Assembly: GCA_900491605.1 (NCBI GenBank)
Contig: UESW01005010.1
Span: 369,768 to 433,767 of the forward strand
Direction of reading: 5' to 3'
Origin: Calamus simplicifolius
Lineage: Eukaryota; Streptophyta; Magnoliopsida; Arecales; Arecaceae
Length of the DNA stretch: 64,000 nucleotides
Shown here piece after piece: positions 21,415 to 32,846 of this stretch. The notes below the pieces were generated by a model. It was not told the DNA's origin. It worked only from the letters and a program-made list of their open reading frames with translations, and did not search any database. Position numbers and translations under genes: made by a program. Numbering within the stretch: position 1 is the stretch's first letter; the number at the start of each line of letters is the position of its first letter.

Positions 21415-22357
21415 TTTGGTCCTCAAACTCCCACTCAAAATTTATTTTGGTTTTCTAACATTCTTTTGTTACAGTTTAGTTTCTCATGTTTTAAGAATGT
21501 TGCATTTCTAAAGTCCCATTGCATGAATAGCTGACTACTAGTTTGCCTTAACTCAAACTGGCATGGCAAATTTGGATGGCTTGCTATTTTGCAGGCAACC
21601 ATTGCAGCCTGGGGACCCTTCTCAATGTATGAAAAGGGGCAAATCTGAGCCTCCGTTTCTAAACTTGGCATTCTTTTGTTAATTTTTTGTTGTTTCTTCT
21701 ATTGTTTTTGTTCTACGGTCTTTTTTTCCTTTTTTTCCTCTTTTCCAGGTCTATGCTTGTTGTTATTCATGTTTCGCCTCTCTTATGTTCTGCCATTCTT
21801 GAATATGCAGGACTACATAATTTGTTACATTATTTTCTGTGCAGGATAATTTATTGCAATTTTGGTTATTTGTGATTTTTTCTTTTTTTTTAAGATTCAG
21901 ACTCAAGGTTAAGAATCTTTTGGTGCTTTTTCCTTTTTCACTTTCCCCTCCTCCCTTGCCCTCCTGTGCATATTTCTGTGGTTTTGGTGCTAAAGAGACA
22001 TCCTAGAACAGGGCACTTTTCTGTCACTGAACGTGCATAATTTGTCTAGCATCTTCCTTGCCTCTATAAATGTCGTTGTGGAGTTGGGTGTTAGAAAATT
22101 AGGCATGTTAGGTAAGTTTATGTCTTGTCCAGCACAAAAGCAGATTGTATGTGAGCAGCTTGAGCTTGGCTAGGAATTAAATAAGCTAGCTCGAGCTTGG
22201 TCTGATTGCAAAATAAGCCAAGCTTGTATTAGGCTTGGCTAGCCGGTAGTTTAACCTTTCTGCAAGTCTAATCATTAAATCATTTCTTTTCTATTTTCAG
22301 CACCATGGAAAAGCTTGGTTATTGAGCCAAGACTTTTTATTGTTTTGAGGTCTGAAT
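21415..22357 (+). repeat. Backbone modules e, H, b of gene copy 2
   Basis: Module e is at 21530-21680, module H at 21960-22110 and module b at 22302-22348. Module b is interrupted at 'gaggtctg' by the element at 22358. Confidence 0.6.
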
Positions 22358-23712
22358 CATAGTTGTCAGAATCGGACCAAACCGATCGGCTGAACTAGGA
22401 TCCAGAGGCCAAGCCGACATAAAACCGGATGTGTATGACACCCGGAATAACCCGATCGACCCGTCCGGTTCATTTGTGAACGAGTCAACCCAGCCTGAAC
22501 CGGATGGGGTCACGGGTTTGTTAATACTGTTTCAAATTCTCTAACCTTCGCCCCTTTCAACTTCCGAGTTTCGAGTTGCGACCTCTCCTTTATCTTCTCT
22601 GGGCATTTGATTTCGGGAAAAGGATTCGTCTCTCGCCGTCTATAATCTATTTCGATTCTTTGTGATGCGATAGAGAGACGAGATTGAGGTAATATTCTCT
22701 ACTGGCTTTTGTTGTTTTTCTTGGTTTTCTAGAGGAGAGAAATCTAGCAATGGAAAGAACTCGTTTGTTTTCTTGTGTGTGGAAAAACCCTAAACTTAAC
22801 AAAATTTTTTCATTATTTCTTTGAATCTTCTATGTTGGATGGTGATAAAATATTTCCATAAAAAGTTAATACAGAAATTTTCCATTGTTTCTTGTGCTGG
22901 CCAAACACCTGCAACCAGCAGCCGCCGGAGCCCAAGGGGTGTTCGTTGGCCCATCCATGTATAACTTGTGCCACCCCATCATCCTCCCCTTCAAACAACA
23001 CCAATGCAATGGTGTTTTTTGGCCCGCCACATAACTTAACTGCAACCGAATTTTGGCTGCATCTCCACTTTAATTGAATGTCGACCTACCTTCACTAGCC
23101 ATCGGAGACGATAAAGGATTGAGCACCATGGCCACGGGTCATCAACAACCTCCCCAATTGCCGCCACGAAGGTGGTTTTGGGTCTCAAATTGCTGCCAGA
23201 GAGGCCAGGGATGGATTCCCCTTTGCCTTTGCCGTTGGCAGTCAGGAGGGCCTCCTCCCACCGCTGTGAACGACGGTTTCATGGCCAATGATCGTGGGAT
23301 TCGAGTGTCAATTCCTTTGTAAGTAGAATGAAGTTCATACGCTTTTTTCCATCACAATGAAGCATCACAATGAAGAGACTTTTATTTTAATTCTTTAGTG
23401 TTTTATTCAAATGTCTTTCAAATATGTTTTGACTTTTTATATTTAAATTTTAAAAATTTATTATACATATTACTTTTGAATTATTATTTTAATGTGTTTG
23501 TATGATTATAATTTGAAGTTTTTTATGGTATTAGATGTTAAAGTTTATTATCATGTTGATCTTAATTTTTTTATTAAAAAATAATTTTATTAATATAAAT
23601 ATATTTTTATATTAAAATAATTGAATCGATAGTTCAATCGGTGACCCGATGGTTGAAACCGATGACCCGATCCCTTGACCGGATCAATGTTCGAGCCGAG
23701 TGTGACAACTAT
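22358..23712. mobile_element. Mutator-like (MULE) element with captured GC-rich sequence
   Basis: GGTCTGAAT (22349-22357) and GGTCTGGAT (23713-23721) are a 9 bp target duplication with one change. The ends CATAGTTGTCAGA and TGACAACTAT are inverted repeats, and 'ccgat' and 'gacccg' motifs occur in both arms. No transposase is encoded. The middle (about 22540-23330) is richer in G and C and gene-like: a 'gaggtaat' donor at 22685, a 'ttctag' acceptor at 22727-22732 and an ATG at 22750 that reads only 24 codons. Short open frames at 22892-23322 are not recognisable. A shortened relative lies at about 60361-60949. Confidence 0.7.
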
Positions 23713-23896
23713 GGTCTGGATAAATTAGGCTCTGCTTTGATTAGGATTTTAGTAATTCTTATATAGTTTCTTAATCCTCTCAATTGATATTTCTTATTTT
23801 CTCTATTTTGTGCATGCACAATACTATATTGATGGTAACATGTTTTGTAACGTCTAGTGTTTTCAAAGTTGATGTCAATTTTTTTTTTTTTTTTTT
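23713..23896 (+). repeat. Backbone module b, second half, gene copy 2
   Basis: It resumes as 'tctggataaattaggctc', as expected after removing the MULE, and runs to a T run at 23879-23896 that takes the place of 'gattttttgagg' in other copies. Confidence 0.6.
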
Positions 23897-25405
23897 GGGG
23901 GGGGGGGGTGTGGGGATCACTAGGACATCCTGTATTTTTAACTTAAATCAAATACTATTCCTGCATCTTTTTTCATCACTTACCTCCCTTGAATTCATTA
24001 AAATAGACAACGCATCAATCCCATTAGAATATGATGTTAATGACTATTATAATATGACGCTTCTAGTGTGAGTTGAGGTCAAATGATAAAATATGCTTGC
24101 TAATATAGTCACATGCTAAATTAGTAATTTTATTCACATTGTAAATTTATAGATGTATTGGTTTATCTGATAAAATATTCTCAATTTTCTATATCCGATC
24201 ACTGCTCATGATTGAATAGAACATACGGTCCTATTCCGATTGCAGTAATTTGCTTAAAGAAAAAGAAAATGTTAAGATAAAAACTTTTACTTGCTCCAAT
24301 GGTTACTTTACAAACTTAAGTAAGGGATATTTTTCTGCTTTTGACTAGCTGAGCCTTTTTTCAGCTCCAGTCCTCACATTTTTTCTACATCCCAATTCCA
24401 TACAAAGTTTGTGAGTTAGGAGGCAATTACTTGTTCTACCTTCAACTTTATGGTCCTCAAATCCCTTGTCTCCAGGAGAGATGTAAAGGCAGTATTCCAT
24501 AGTTATAATCATCTTAATAACTTTTGTGGCAACATTCAAGGTACATAGTTTTCTTATGGTGGAGGTTTTTGTTACCATGCTTATGGAAGATCTAGCTGGG
24601 CTAGGAGAGAGGGTAATTTTGACCTAGTTCAGAAAAGAGGAGGCATGACTGGGGATTGAGTCAATAAAGACTTGCAAGTGAATAGATAATCAGAATCTAA
24701 CCAAGATTGTTGGGCAAGTGCTTTGAAGTGGTGGTGGTGGGGGGAAGATTTGAATCATTACGTGTACATTTAGTGCCTGATTTTTTGTGTTTTACAGGCT
24801 TGTGTTCCAAATGCAATTATTTCTTCATTTATAATTTTGTGATAGTTTATACTAGAGAAGTAAGAGGGTGCCAACTTGTTGGATCCTACCCCCACTATAA
24901 TATATGATACATACTGTAATAGCACATCAGGTTCAGCATGCATGAGTTTAACCAATTGGTCATTGGATTGTCTCAAAGATTGATGATATCCTTGTATGTT
25001 GCTGATGGTTGGTTTATTAAGAGTAAGCCTGATTTGATGTCATAAAAGAAGTCCATTAAGAAGGGTGGTAATCTCTGAATGTGAATATTTTTCACTTATG
25101 TCGTAATATATGATTTGTTATGCGGTTGGTTAAGATTGAAAATAATTTTAAATATGATGCAGAAATGTATGACATGTAAATAAGTTTTATAGTTTAAAAC
25201 TTAAACAAAAGGAAATGACTCATCTGTTATTACCTTTCTTAACTGAGATTACTTAGTACTATAATTTTGCATCATTAGCATCATATTCTAATGAAATTGA
25301 TTCGTTGTTTATTTTGATGAATTCAAGAGAGGTGAGTGATCGAAAAATGTAAGGGTAGCGTTTGATTTAAGTTAAAAATATAAGGGGTCTTGGTGGTTTT
25401 CCCCT
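23897..25405. mobile_element. Long-terminal-inverted-repeat element (LTIR1)
   Basis: The left arm (23915-24045: 'tgtatttttaacttaaatc', 'cattagaatatgatgttaat') and the right arm (25275-25405) are inverted copies of about 125 bp. The same arms flank the element at 25747-33765. The interior has no recognisable transposase. A - strand frame at 24345-24578 (EYCLYISPGDKGFEDHKV) is open for 77 codons but matches nothing I know. The left edge is a T16-G12 homopolymer pair and its exact end is uncertain. Long inverted repeats suggest a MULE-type non-autonomous element. Confidence 0.65.
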
Positions 25406-25746
25406 TTCTTTAGGAGATGTTTATTTTTAAACTTCCCTGATTTAAGAAAGGCTTTTTATTGGTATGCTAATTCCTATATCATTTGTGCTGAGAATGATTT
25501 TCTTCTTATTCTGGCCAATGGACTGATAATGGTTTCTCCTTATTACAGCCAATGGGCCACCCACCTTCTTCATTGTTACAATTATTTCTTTCTGTTGCCT
25601 CATTTATGCTTTTATCTTTGCTTATTGGTATGTAAATTCTTATATCATTTGTGCTGAGAAGGGTTTTCTCCTTCTACCAGCCAACGGAGGTCCCAACTTC
25701 TTCATTGTCGCACTTCTTTTGTTCCGTTGCTTCATTTAATCTTTTA
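25406..25746 (+). repeat. Backbone module c, three tandem copies
   Basis: The module c start (gtgctgagaa...tttctcctt) is repeated near 25487, 25525 and 25657, as in unit C of the first 10 kb. No protein. Confidence 0.55.
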
Positions 25747-27355
25747 GGTGAAAAAAATTACTAAGATCCACTGTATTTTTAACTTAAATTAAGCACCACC
25801 CCTGCATTAATTTTTTTGTCACTCACCAGATCAGTTCCATTAAAATATAATGCTAATGACTAAGCAGGCATTAGACTATGTTAGGTTACATGAGCATAAG
25901 TGACAGGATAAAGTTGGCTGGAGTAAATTATTGTGGGATAGAAACCATCCATGTATGTGAACACAAAAGTGGTTTGACTGAAAGAAAAAAGGGCTTTGTC
26001 TATAACAAAGCATCGTAGAAGTGAGAATAGAGTTGAATTTGGAGTTCAACGTATTAAAGTCGCTGAGCAGAATTTCTTGATATTATGATAAATCCACAGG
26101 CTTTTCCTATGAGGCAAACCTTTGGTTAGCTGCTTGAGGCTACTTTGGGTAATGGAATTGCCTGTGGAGGTTTGGCGAGACATGCCACACCATTCAACAT
26201 TGCATCGATTGATGTCATAACAGAGCAACTGCATGGGTGAGATTCATTCATGATACAAATTAAAGAATGTAATGGCACATAACCTTGAGAGCTATTGGTT
26301 TCTTGACTGTTCTCTCTGCAGTCATTGAGGAGCAACTGCATGTTAAAATTCATATCGTGCTAGTATGATGCTCTTTGCTTAGCTTTGCCTGGTGTAAAAT
26401 TGATAGCAACATGGCACATGATTGAATTCAGCCTTTCCTTCTTTAGATATGAAAATACATGTATTCATTGCTAATTTAAATTGACCTTAACTCTCTCGGG
26501 CTGGTTTCTTCAGATGGGGTAGCGAGAAGGTTCTAAATGGCTGGACTTGTGAAATCATGTGCTCTATGTTCTTCATGAACCCTGCATTTTATCAGGAGAT
26601 TAATCCATATGGCTGAAGATAAGGTCGAATTCAGGAACACTGGGCGAGCTCACCGACTCATGAGGTAGCCAGTAGCTGATAGAAAGAGGTTTGGTTGGGT
26701 GAAGTTTGGAGAGATGGAAGGTGAATGCCTGCTTGCCCATGGGGTAGCTTCCATCCTACATAAGTAGCTATTCATGCTTAGTGACTTTTCTCAGATGCAT
26801 GTATGTTAGACATGCAAGCAGGCTGCAAACGTTATCCTGCCCCCTGTATGTGGGGGAAAGAAGATTCGTGGGTCATACTGTAATTTCTGTCCGTCCTCTG
26901 AAAACATTGTCAAGTTCAATTTGCCTTGTGGTTCAAAAATTGCTCTATCAGGAGCTCTTCAGCATGGGTATTTATTTGAAGTTCCATGCAGAGGTTTGTT
27001 AAACCCACGATTCTTATTTGTTCACCTGTGGTGGTAAGGACGGTGGATTGAGTTAAACAAATGGCTGGTTAATTTCTAGATGTGCATGCTTTTTAATATA
27101 TATAGGGACTTTAATACGCTGAACACTGACTCCAACCTTATTTGTGCTTCTGTGATGCTTTTTTATGGGTTAAAGCTATTTTTTCTTAGTTGAACCCCTC
27201 TTTTGTTCACATGTAGGAACAATTTCTTTCGCCTGTTAATTTACTTCAACCAACTTTATCTTATCATGCGTGCTAATGTGATCTAACGTAGTCTACTGCT
27301 TGTTTGGTTATTAGCATCATGTTCTAATGGAATTGATATGTTGTCCATTTTGATG

Positions 27356-28617
27356 TATTGCTGCCAAATCACTTTTGAGGAGACAGAAATGCTTCGTAGG
27401 CCTTCAGAAGAATGACAGGGACCGCCTCCTTCAGCCGGAAACCTGCAAGAAAAGTCCTGGACCGGTGGTTTCGGTGGGGACTCTCCGATGCTCAAGTCAG
27501 CGATTTGAAGAACAGGGATTTGAATGAGAGAGTAGAGATTCAGCCCCCCTTCTCGTTGTGAGTCGGGATCTTTATATACCTATTTGGGGGTTCCTCTTAC
27601 CCTTCGTCGATAACAGTCGAATCCTTCCGTTAGGATCGGCTCAACAGACGGCGGGTGGGTGCGCAGTTGCTAAGCACGTGCCGTAGATATCGGCAACTGC
27701 CCATTGTATATCGGTAACCGCCCGTGATTTTAGTAGAAAGCGGATTAGCGGGTTTACGTGGCAGTCTTGGGCGCTGTGGAGCTTACTCCTATGCGACTTG
27801 TTAGGCTGCAGGCCATGTCTCGTCAAAGTAGGTGGCTACAGTTGGATGGCAAGTGCTGCTTGGCTTGAACGGTTGTTGCAGGTTGCTGCAGGGCGTGGCC
27901 GACTGAAGACCGAGGCCAATTGGGGCCGAGGCCGACTGGAGACCGAGGCCGTCTGGAGCTGAGGCCGACTGGAGACCGAGGCCGACTGGGGCCGAGGCCG
28001 ATTGGAGACCAAGGCCGAGGGGGCAGACGAGGCCGACTGGGAGCCGAGGCCGATTGGGGCCAAGGCCGAGGGGGCAGCCGACTACCGACTAGGGCCGAGG
28101 CCGATTGGAGACCGAGGCCGATTGGGGATCGAGGCCGACTAGGGACCAAGGCCGACTGGACCGAGGCCGACTGGAGACCGAGGCCGACTTGGAAGAAGGC
28201 CGATTAGACCAGTGATGTCGTCTAGGAATTAAGCCGCTCAGGAAGGCCGCCGAGGATTGTCGCCGCCGAGGCCGCTTGGATGATGCCGGAGCGAGGCCGA
28301 CTTAGATGAGGTCGGAGCGAGGCCGACTTGGATGAGGCCGGGGTGAGGCCGAACATAAGCTGGCTCCATGCGGAGGAGAGAGAAAAGGTGGTGTGGCTGA
28401 GTGGGAGCTCCGGAGCTTCCAGAGGAGCTTGGGAGCAACCGACGCGGGGAGAATCCTGAAGCCGGAGGCTGAGTGAAAGTGCTTGGGAGAAGAGGGAAAA
28501 GGTGGCGGACTTCGGGAGGCTGCCATGGCTCTGCCAGGACCGAGGAGGAAAGGCCGATTTGCTGAGGCCAAGCCCAGACGCTGTCATTGTAGCCCATGGG
28601 GCCCACTGGCTGTATCA
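27356..28617 (-). repeat. 3' LTR of the minisatellite retrotransposon
   Basis: 1,262 bp. It has a TATA box (TATATAAAGATC on the - strand, about 27568-27579) followed by the conserved leader. The U3 side carries GGCCGA-type repeats at 27905-28345. It is about 430 bp longer than the other LTR, mainly because of 27585-27905, which the 5' LTR lacks. Confidence 0.85.
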
Positions 28618-29100
28618 GATGCCCCCCACACTCCTTGAGCTTGTGTGCCCTGCGCCAGCTAAGTGAAAAGAGTGTAGAACTTTTTACCTTCGCATCTGCT
28701 CTTTCATGTCAACTTCTACTGTGATTCGTTATCGATGGGGAAATCCCTTTTCTTTTGCAGTGCTTTATGCAGACATCTTCACGCTTTCTGGAGCCATGCA
28801 TTTTGCCTGTTAAAAAACTTTAAGCACAGTTTGAAGGTCAGTTGGTTACCCTTGACTAGCAACCAGTAATCCTCTTCCGATGCGGAGTCCGAAAGCGGAT
28901 GCCCATCAACTGTAAGTTGGAGAGTCGGTTTCTCCTGACCGTGAGATGACTATGGATCTTCTTTTGTCATGAAACTTGGAGGTGGGTGCTCGCCAACTGT
29001 GAGCTAGAAAGTTGGCCTCTCCTAGCTGTGAGTTGTCTTGGAGCTTCTTGATGGCTGAAAGCGATCAGTAATATGTTACAAGTATATAATTTAGATAAAG
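28618..29100 (-). other. Interior of the retrotransposon next to the 3' LTR, no gene
   Basis: It contains the purine-rich tract next to the LTR, and diverged repeats of 'gttggcctctcctagctgtg' near 28920 and 29010. No open frame of note. Confidence 0.5.
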
Positions 29101-32100
29101 ATCTTGCTCAATTGGCCATTGGCCATTGAAGCGGAGTTAGAGCCGCTGAGGCTAAAGTGAAGTCGTTGAGGCTGTGATAAGGCTGCTGAAGTTGTAATGA
29201 GGCCACGAAGGCATATGAATGGAGCCCTTGAGGCTGCAGTAAAACCGCCTTGGGGATTTCGCGGTCGGCCCGAGTGGTGACCCAAGAGTTGAGAGTCGTC
29301 ATGTGCCTTTTTCTTTGCGCCCACGATCTTTGCTGCCGACGTTGGAGTCGGTCTTTGGCCCTTTGTGCCGAGCTGGCCTCGGGTTTGGGTGCCGAGGCGA
29401 GCTCGGGCTTGTTGAGTGCCGATGGGAGCTTGGGCTTGAGCGCCGAGGCGAGCTCGGACTTGTTGAGAGCTGAGGCCGAGGCCGTACGAGCTCGGTGCTG
29501 GGAGCTAAGGCCAAGGCCGAGTGGAAGAGCCGAGGTCGAGGCCGTACGAGGCCGAGGGGGCAGCCGAGTGCCGAGGGGAGCTAGGTGCTGGAAGCTGAGG
29601 CCGAGGCCGTACGAGCTCGAGGGGGCAGCCGAGTGCCGAGGGGAGCTCGGTGCTGAGAGCTGAGGCCGTACGAGCTCGGTGCTAGGAGCTGAGGCCGAGG
29701 CCGTACGAGCTCGAGGGGCAGCCGAGTGCCGAGGGGAGCTCGGTGCAGGAAGCTGAGCCCGAGGCCGTACAAGCTCAGTGCTGGGAGCCGAGGCCGAGTG
29801 GAAGAGTCGATTCCGAGGCCGAGTGGAAAAGCCGAGGCTAAGGGAGAACTTGGTGCCGAGGCCGAGGCCGCACGAGGCCGAGCGGAAGCTGGTCCGAGGC
29901 TGAGGGAGAACTTGGTGCCGAGGCCGAGGCCGCATGAAGCTGAGGGAAGGGGCCGAGGCCGAGCGGAAGCTGGTCCGAGGCCGAGGCTGAGGGAGAACTT
30001 GGTGCCGAGCTGGCCTCGTGGGAGCTGAGGCCAAGGCCGTACGAGCTCGAGGGAGAACTTAGTGCCGAGGCTGAGGCCGCACGAAGTCGAGGGAAGGGGC
30101 CGAGGCTGAGCTGAAGCTGCTCCGAGGTCGAGGCCGAGGGAAAACTTGGTGCCGAGGCCGAGGCCGCACGAAACCAAGGGAAGGGGCCGAGGCCGAATGG
30201 AAGCTGGTCTGAGGTCGAGGCCGAGGGAGAACTTGGTGCCGAGCTGGCCTCGTGGGAGCTGAGGCCGAGGCCATACGAGCTCGGTGCTGGGAGCTGAGGC
30301 CGAGGCTGTACGAGCTCGAAGGAAGGGGCTGAGGCCGAGGGAGAACTTGGTGCCGAGCTGGCCTCGTGAGTGCTGAGGCCGAGGCCGTACGAGCTCGGTG
30401 CTGGGAGCTGAGGTTGAGGTCGTACGAGACGAGGGAGAACTTGGTGCCGAGGCCGAGGCCGCACGAAGCCGAGGGAAGGGGCCAAGGCCGAGCGGAAGTT
30501 GGTCCGAGGCCGAGGGAGAACTTGGTGCCGAGGCCGAGGCCGCACGAAGCCAAGGGAAGGGGCCGAGGCTGAGCGGAAGCTGATCCGAGGCCGAGGGAGA
30601 ACTTGGTGCCGAGCTGGCCTCGTGGGAGCTGAGGCCGAGGCCGTACGAGCTCGGTGCTGTGAGCTGAGGCCGAGGCCATATGAGCTCGAAGGAAGGGGCC
30701 GAGGCCGAGGGAGAACTTGGTGCCGAGCTGGCCTAGTGGGAGCTGAGGCCGAGGCTGTACGAGCTCGGTGCTGGGAGCTGAGGCCGAGGCCGTACGAGCT
30801 CGAGGGAGAACTTGGTGCTGAGGCCGAGGCCGCACGAAGCCGAGGGAAAGGGCCGAGGCCGAGCGGAAGCTGCTCCGAGGTCGAGGCCGAGGGAGAACTT
30901 GGTGCCGAGGCCGAGGCTGCACGAAGCCGAGGGAAGGGGCCGAGGCCGAGCGGAAGCTGGTTCGAGGCCGAGGGAGAACTTGGTGTCGAGCTGGCCTCGT
31001 GGGAGCTGAGGCTGAGGCCGTACGAGCTCGGTGCTGGGAGCTATGAGGCCAAGGCCGAGCGGAAGCTGGTCCGAGGCTGAGGCCAAGGGAGAACTTGGTG
31101 CCGAGCTGGCCTCGTGGGAGCTGAGGCCGAGGCCGTACGAGCTCGGTGTTGGGAGTTGAGGCCGAGGCCGTACGAGCTCGAGGGAGAACTTGGTGTCGAG
31201 GCCGCACGAAGCCGAGGGAAGGGGCCGAGGCCGAGCGGAAGCTGCTCCGAGGCCGAGGCCGAGGGAGAACTTGGTGCCGAGGCCGAGGCCGCACGAAGCC
31301 GAGGGAAGGGCCGAGGCCGAGGGAGAACTTGGTGCCGAGCTGGCCTCGAGCTTAAGTGCCGATGGTACATCGGGCTTTGAGTGTCGATGGTACATCGGGC
31401 TTTAAGTACCGAGCTAGAGTCGGGCTTGGGTGCCGAGCTGGCCTCGGACTTTGGTGCCGACGCGAAGTCGGACTTTGGTGCCGAGCTGGCCTCGGGCTTT
31501 GGTGCTGACGCGAAGTCGGGCTTTGGTGCCGATGGTACATCGGGCTTTGAGTGCCGATCGGAGTCGGGCTTTGGTGCCGAGCTGGCCTCGTGGGAGCTGA
31601 GGCCGAGGCCGTACGAGCTCGGTGCTGGGAGCTGAGGCTGAGGCCTACGAGCTCGAGGGAGAACTTGGTGCCGAGGCCGCACGAAGCCGAGGGAAGGGGC
31701 CGAGGCCGAGTGGAAGCTGCTCCGAGGTCGAGGGAGAACTTGGTGTCGAGGCCAAGGCCGCACAAAGCCGAGGGAAGGGGCCGAGGCCGAATGGAAGCTG
31801 GTCCGAGGCCGAGGCCTAGGGAGAACTTGGTGCCGAGCTGGCCTCGGGCTTAAGTGCCAATGGTACATCGGGCTTTGAGTGCTGATGGTATATTGGGCTT
31901 TGAGTACCGAGCTAGAGTCGGGCTTGGGTGCCGACGTGAAGTCGGGCTTTGGTGCCGAGCTGGCCTCAGGCTTTGGTGCCGATGCAAAGTCGGGCTTTGG
32001 TGCTGATGGTACATCGGGCTTTGAATGCCGACCGGAGTCGGGCTTTGGTGCCGAGCTGACCTCGGGCTTTGGTACCGAGTTGGAGTCAGGCTTTGGTGCC

Positions 32101-32240
32101 GACGCGAAGTCGGGCTTTGGTGCTGATGGTACATCGGGCTTTGAGTGCCGAGCTAGAGTCGGGCTTTGGTGCAGATGGTACATCGGGTTTGAGACGCCAA
32201 CGCGAGATTGGTCTTGAATGCTGATGCAGAGTCGGTCTTC
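29101..32240. repeat. GGCCGA-type minisatellite array inside the retrotransposon
   Basis: Two domains are visible. At about 29370-31345 longer mosaic units alternate 'gaggccgaggccgtacgagc', 'cgcacgaagccgagggaagg' and 'gagaacttggtgccgagctg'. At 31345-32225 roughly 24 bp units occur ('ggctttggtgccgacgcgaa'), with a 'gatggtacatcg' variant. The 24 bp units read on the - strand as eight-residue PKPDFASA repeats. Lack of TA-containing codons keeps several frames open for up to about 410 codons at once (for example - strand 31041-32258 and 30059-31294). I regard these as composition effects, not genes. Confidence 0.85.
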
Positions 32241-32261
32241 TCTGCATGACATTTTCAAGTA

Positions 32262-32780
32262 TCAATGAAAGGGAATACTGTCAAGTGTGGTGTACTTAGC
32301 TCTGGTAGCACCCTTGTTTCCCTCTGCTATTTGGGTACCTCTGTCCGCTGGTGGTCTGCACCCCAAGGAATCAAGATGATTGGAGTGGAGGTGCTGGTGC
32401 CCTTGCTTGGGCCCCCTCCCTCGCGTCGTCGTCCGTAGGAGAGTAGGCCGCTTGGGCGACGATGGTGAATCTCCTGCTAGGGAGATTCCCGGCGGGATAA
32501 ATGATGGATGGCCTGTGCAGCGATTAAAGAGCGAGCGAAAGCTTTTGCTCGCTGTTGTGTGGTCATGAAATGTTGCTTCTGGAGCTTTTGAACAGCCACC
32601 GTCAATGCTTGGATTTGCAGGGTTTGGGTGGCAAGATGTTATGCTTGAATGGTCTGAGATAGTGGTGATGGTGGAACGAAGAGCTGGCTTCCTGCTGCTC
32701 AGCTCATTGAAGGTGCCCCCCAGCATAACTGGCGAGAAGCTTTTTGGATTTTTGTCGTCACCATCCTTATGATCCACCAT
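32262..32780 (-). CDS. Possible gag-leader remnant of the LTR element, 172 residues
   Basis: This is the first open frame after the presumed primer binding site, starting 66 bases from the LTR. The start residues are MVDHKDGDDKNPKSF and the frame ends in LDSIPFH. It is rich in Ser, Pro, Thr and basic residues, with no zinc knuckle and no recognisable gag core. Position fits the N-terminus of gag or a leader protein in a derivative that lost the rest. It could also be a chance frame in GC-rich DNA. Confidence 0.3.
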   Translation of the reverse strand: MVDHKDGDDKNPKSFSPVMLGGTFNELSSRKPALRSTITTISDHSSITSCHPNPANPSIDGGCSKAPEATFHDHTTASKSFRSLFNRCTGHPSFIPPGISLAGDSPSSPKRPTLLRTTTRGRGPKQGHQHLHSNHLDSLGCRPPADRGTQIAEGNKGATRAKYTTLDSIPFH

Positions 32781-32846
32781 TTTGGTTAAAGGGGGATAAG
32801 GATCTGCAAACTAGCATCGCTGATCCCCCTTCCTGGCGCGCCAATC

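Noticed and set aside
27823..28606. Several overlapping open frames of about 75-120 codons on both strands in the 3' LTR
   Set aside because: They lie in GGCCGA-rich DNA that lacks stop codons in most frames, overlap each other, and show no domain.
29108..31765. Six or more - strand and + strand frames of 65-411 codons
   Set aside because: Low-complexity Arg/Pro/Ala/Ser products of one minisatellite read in different frames; no start context or homologue that favours one.
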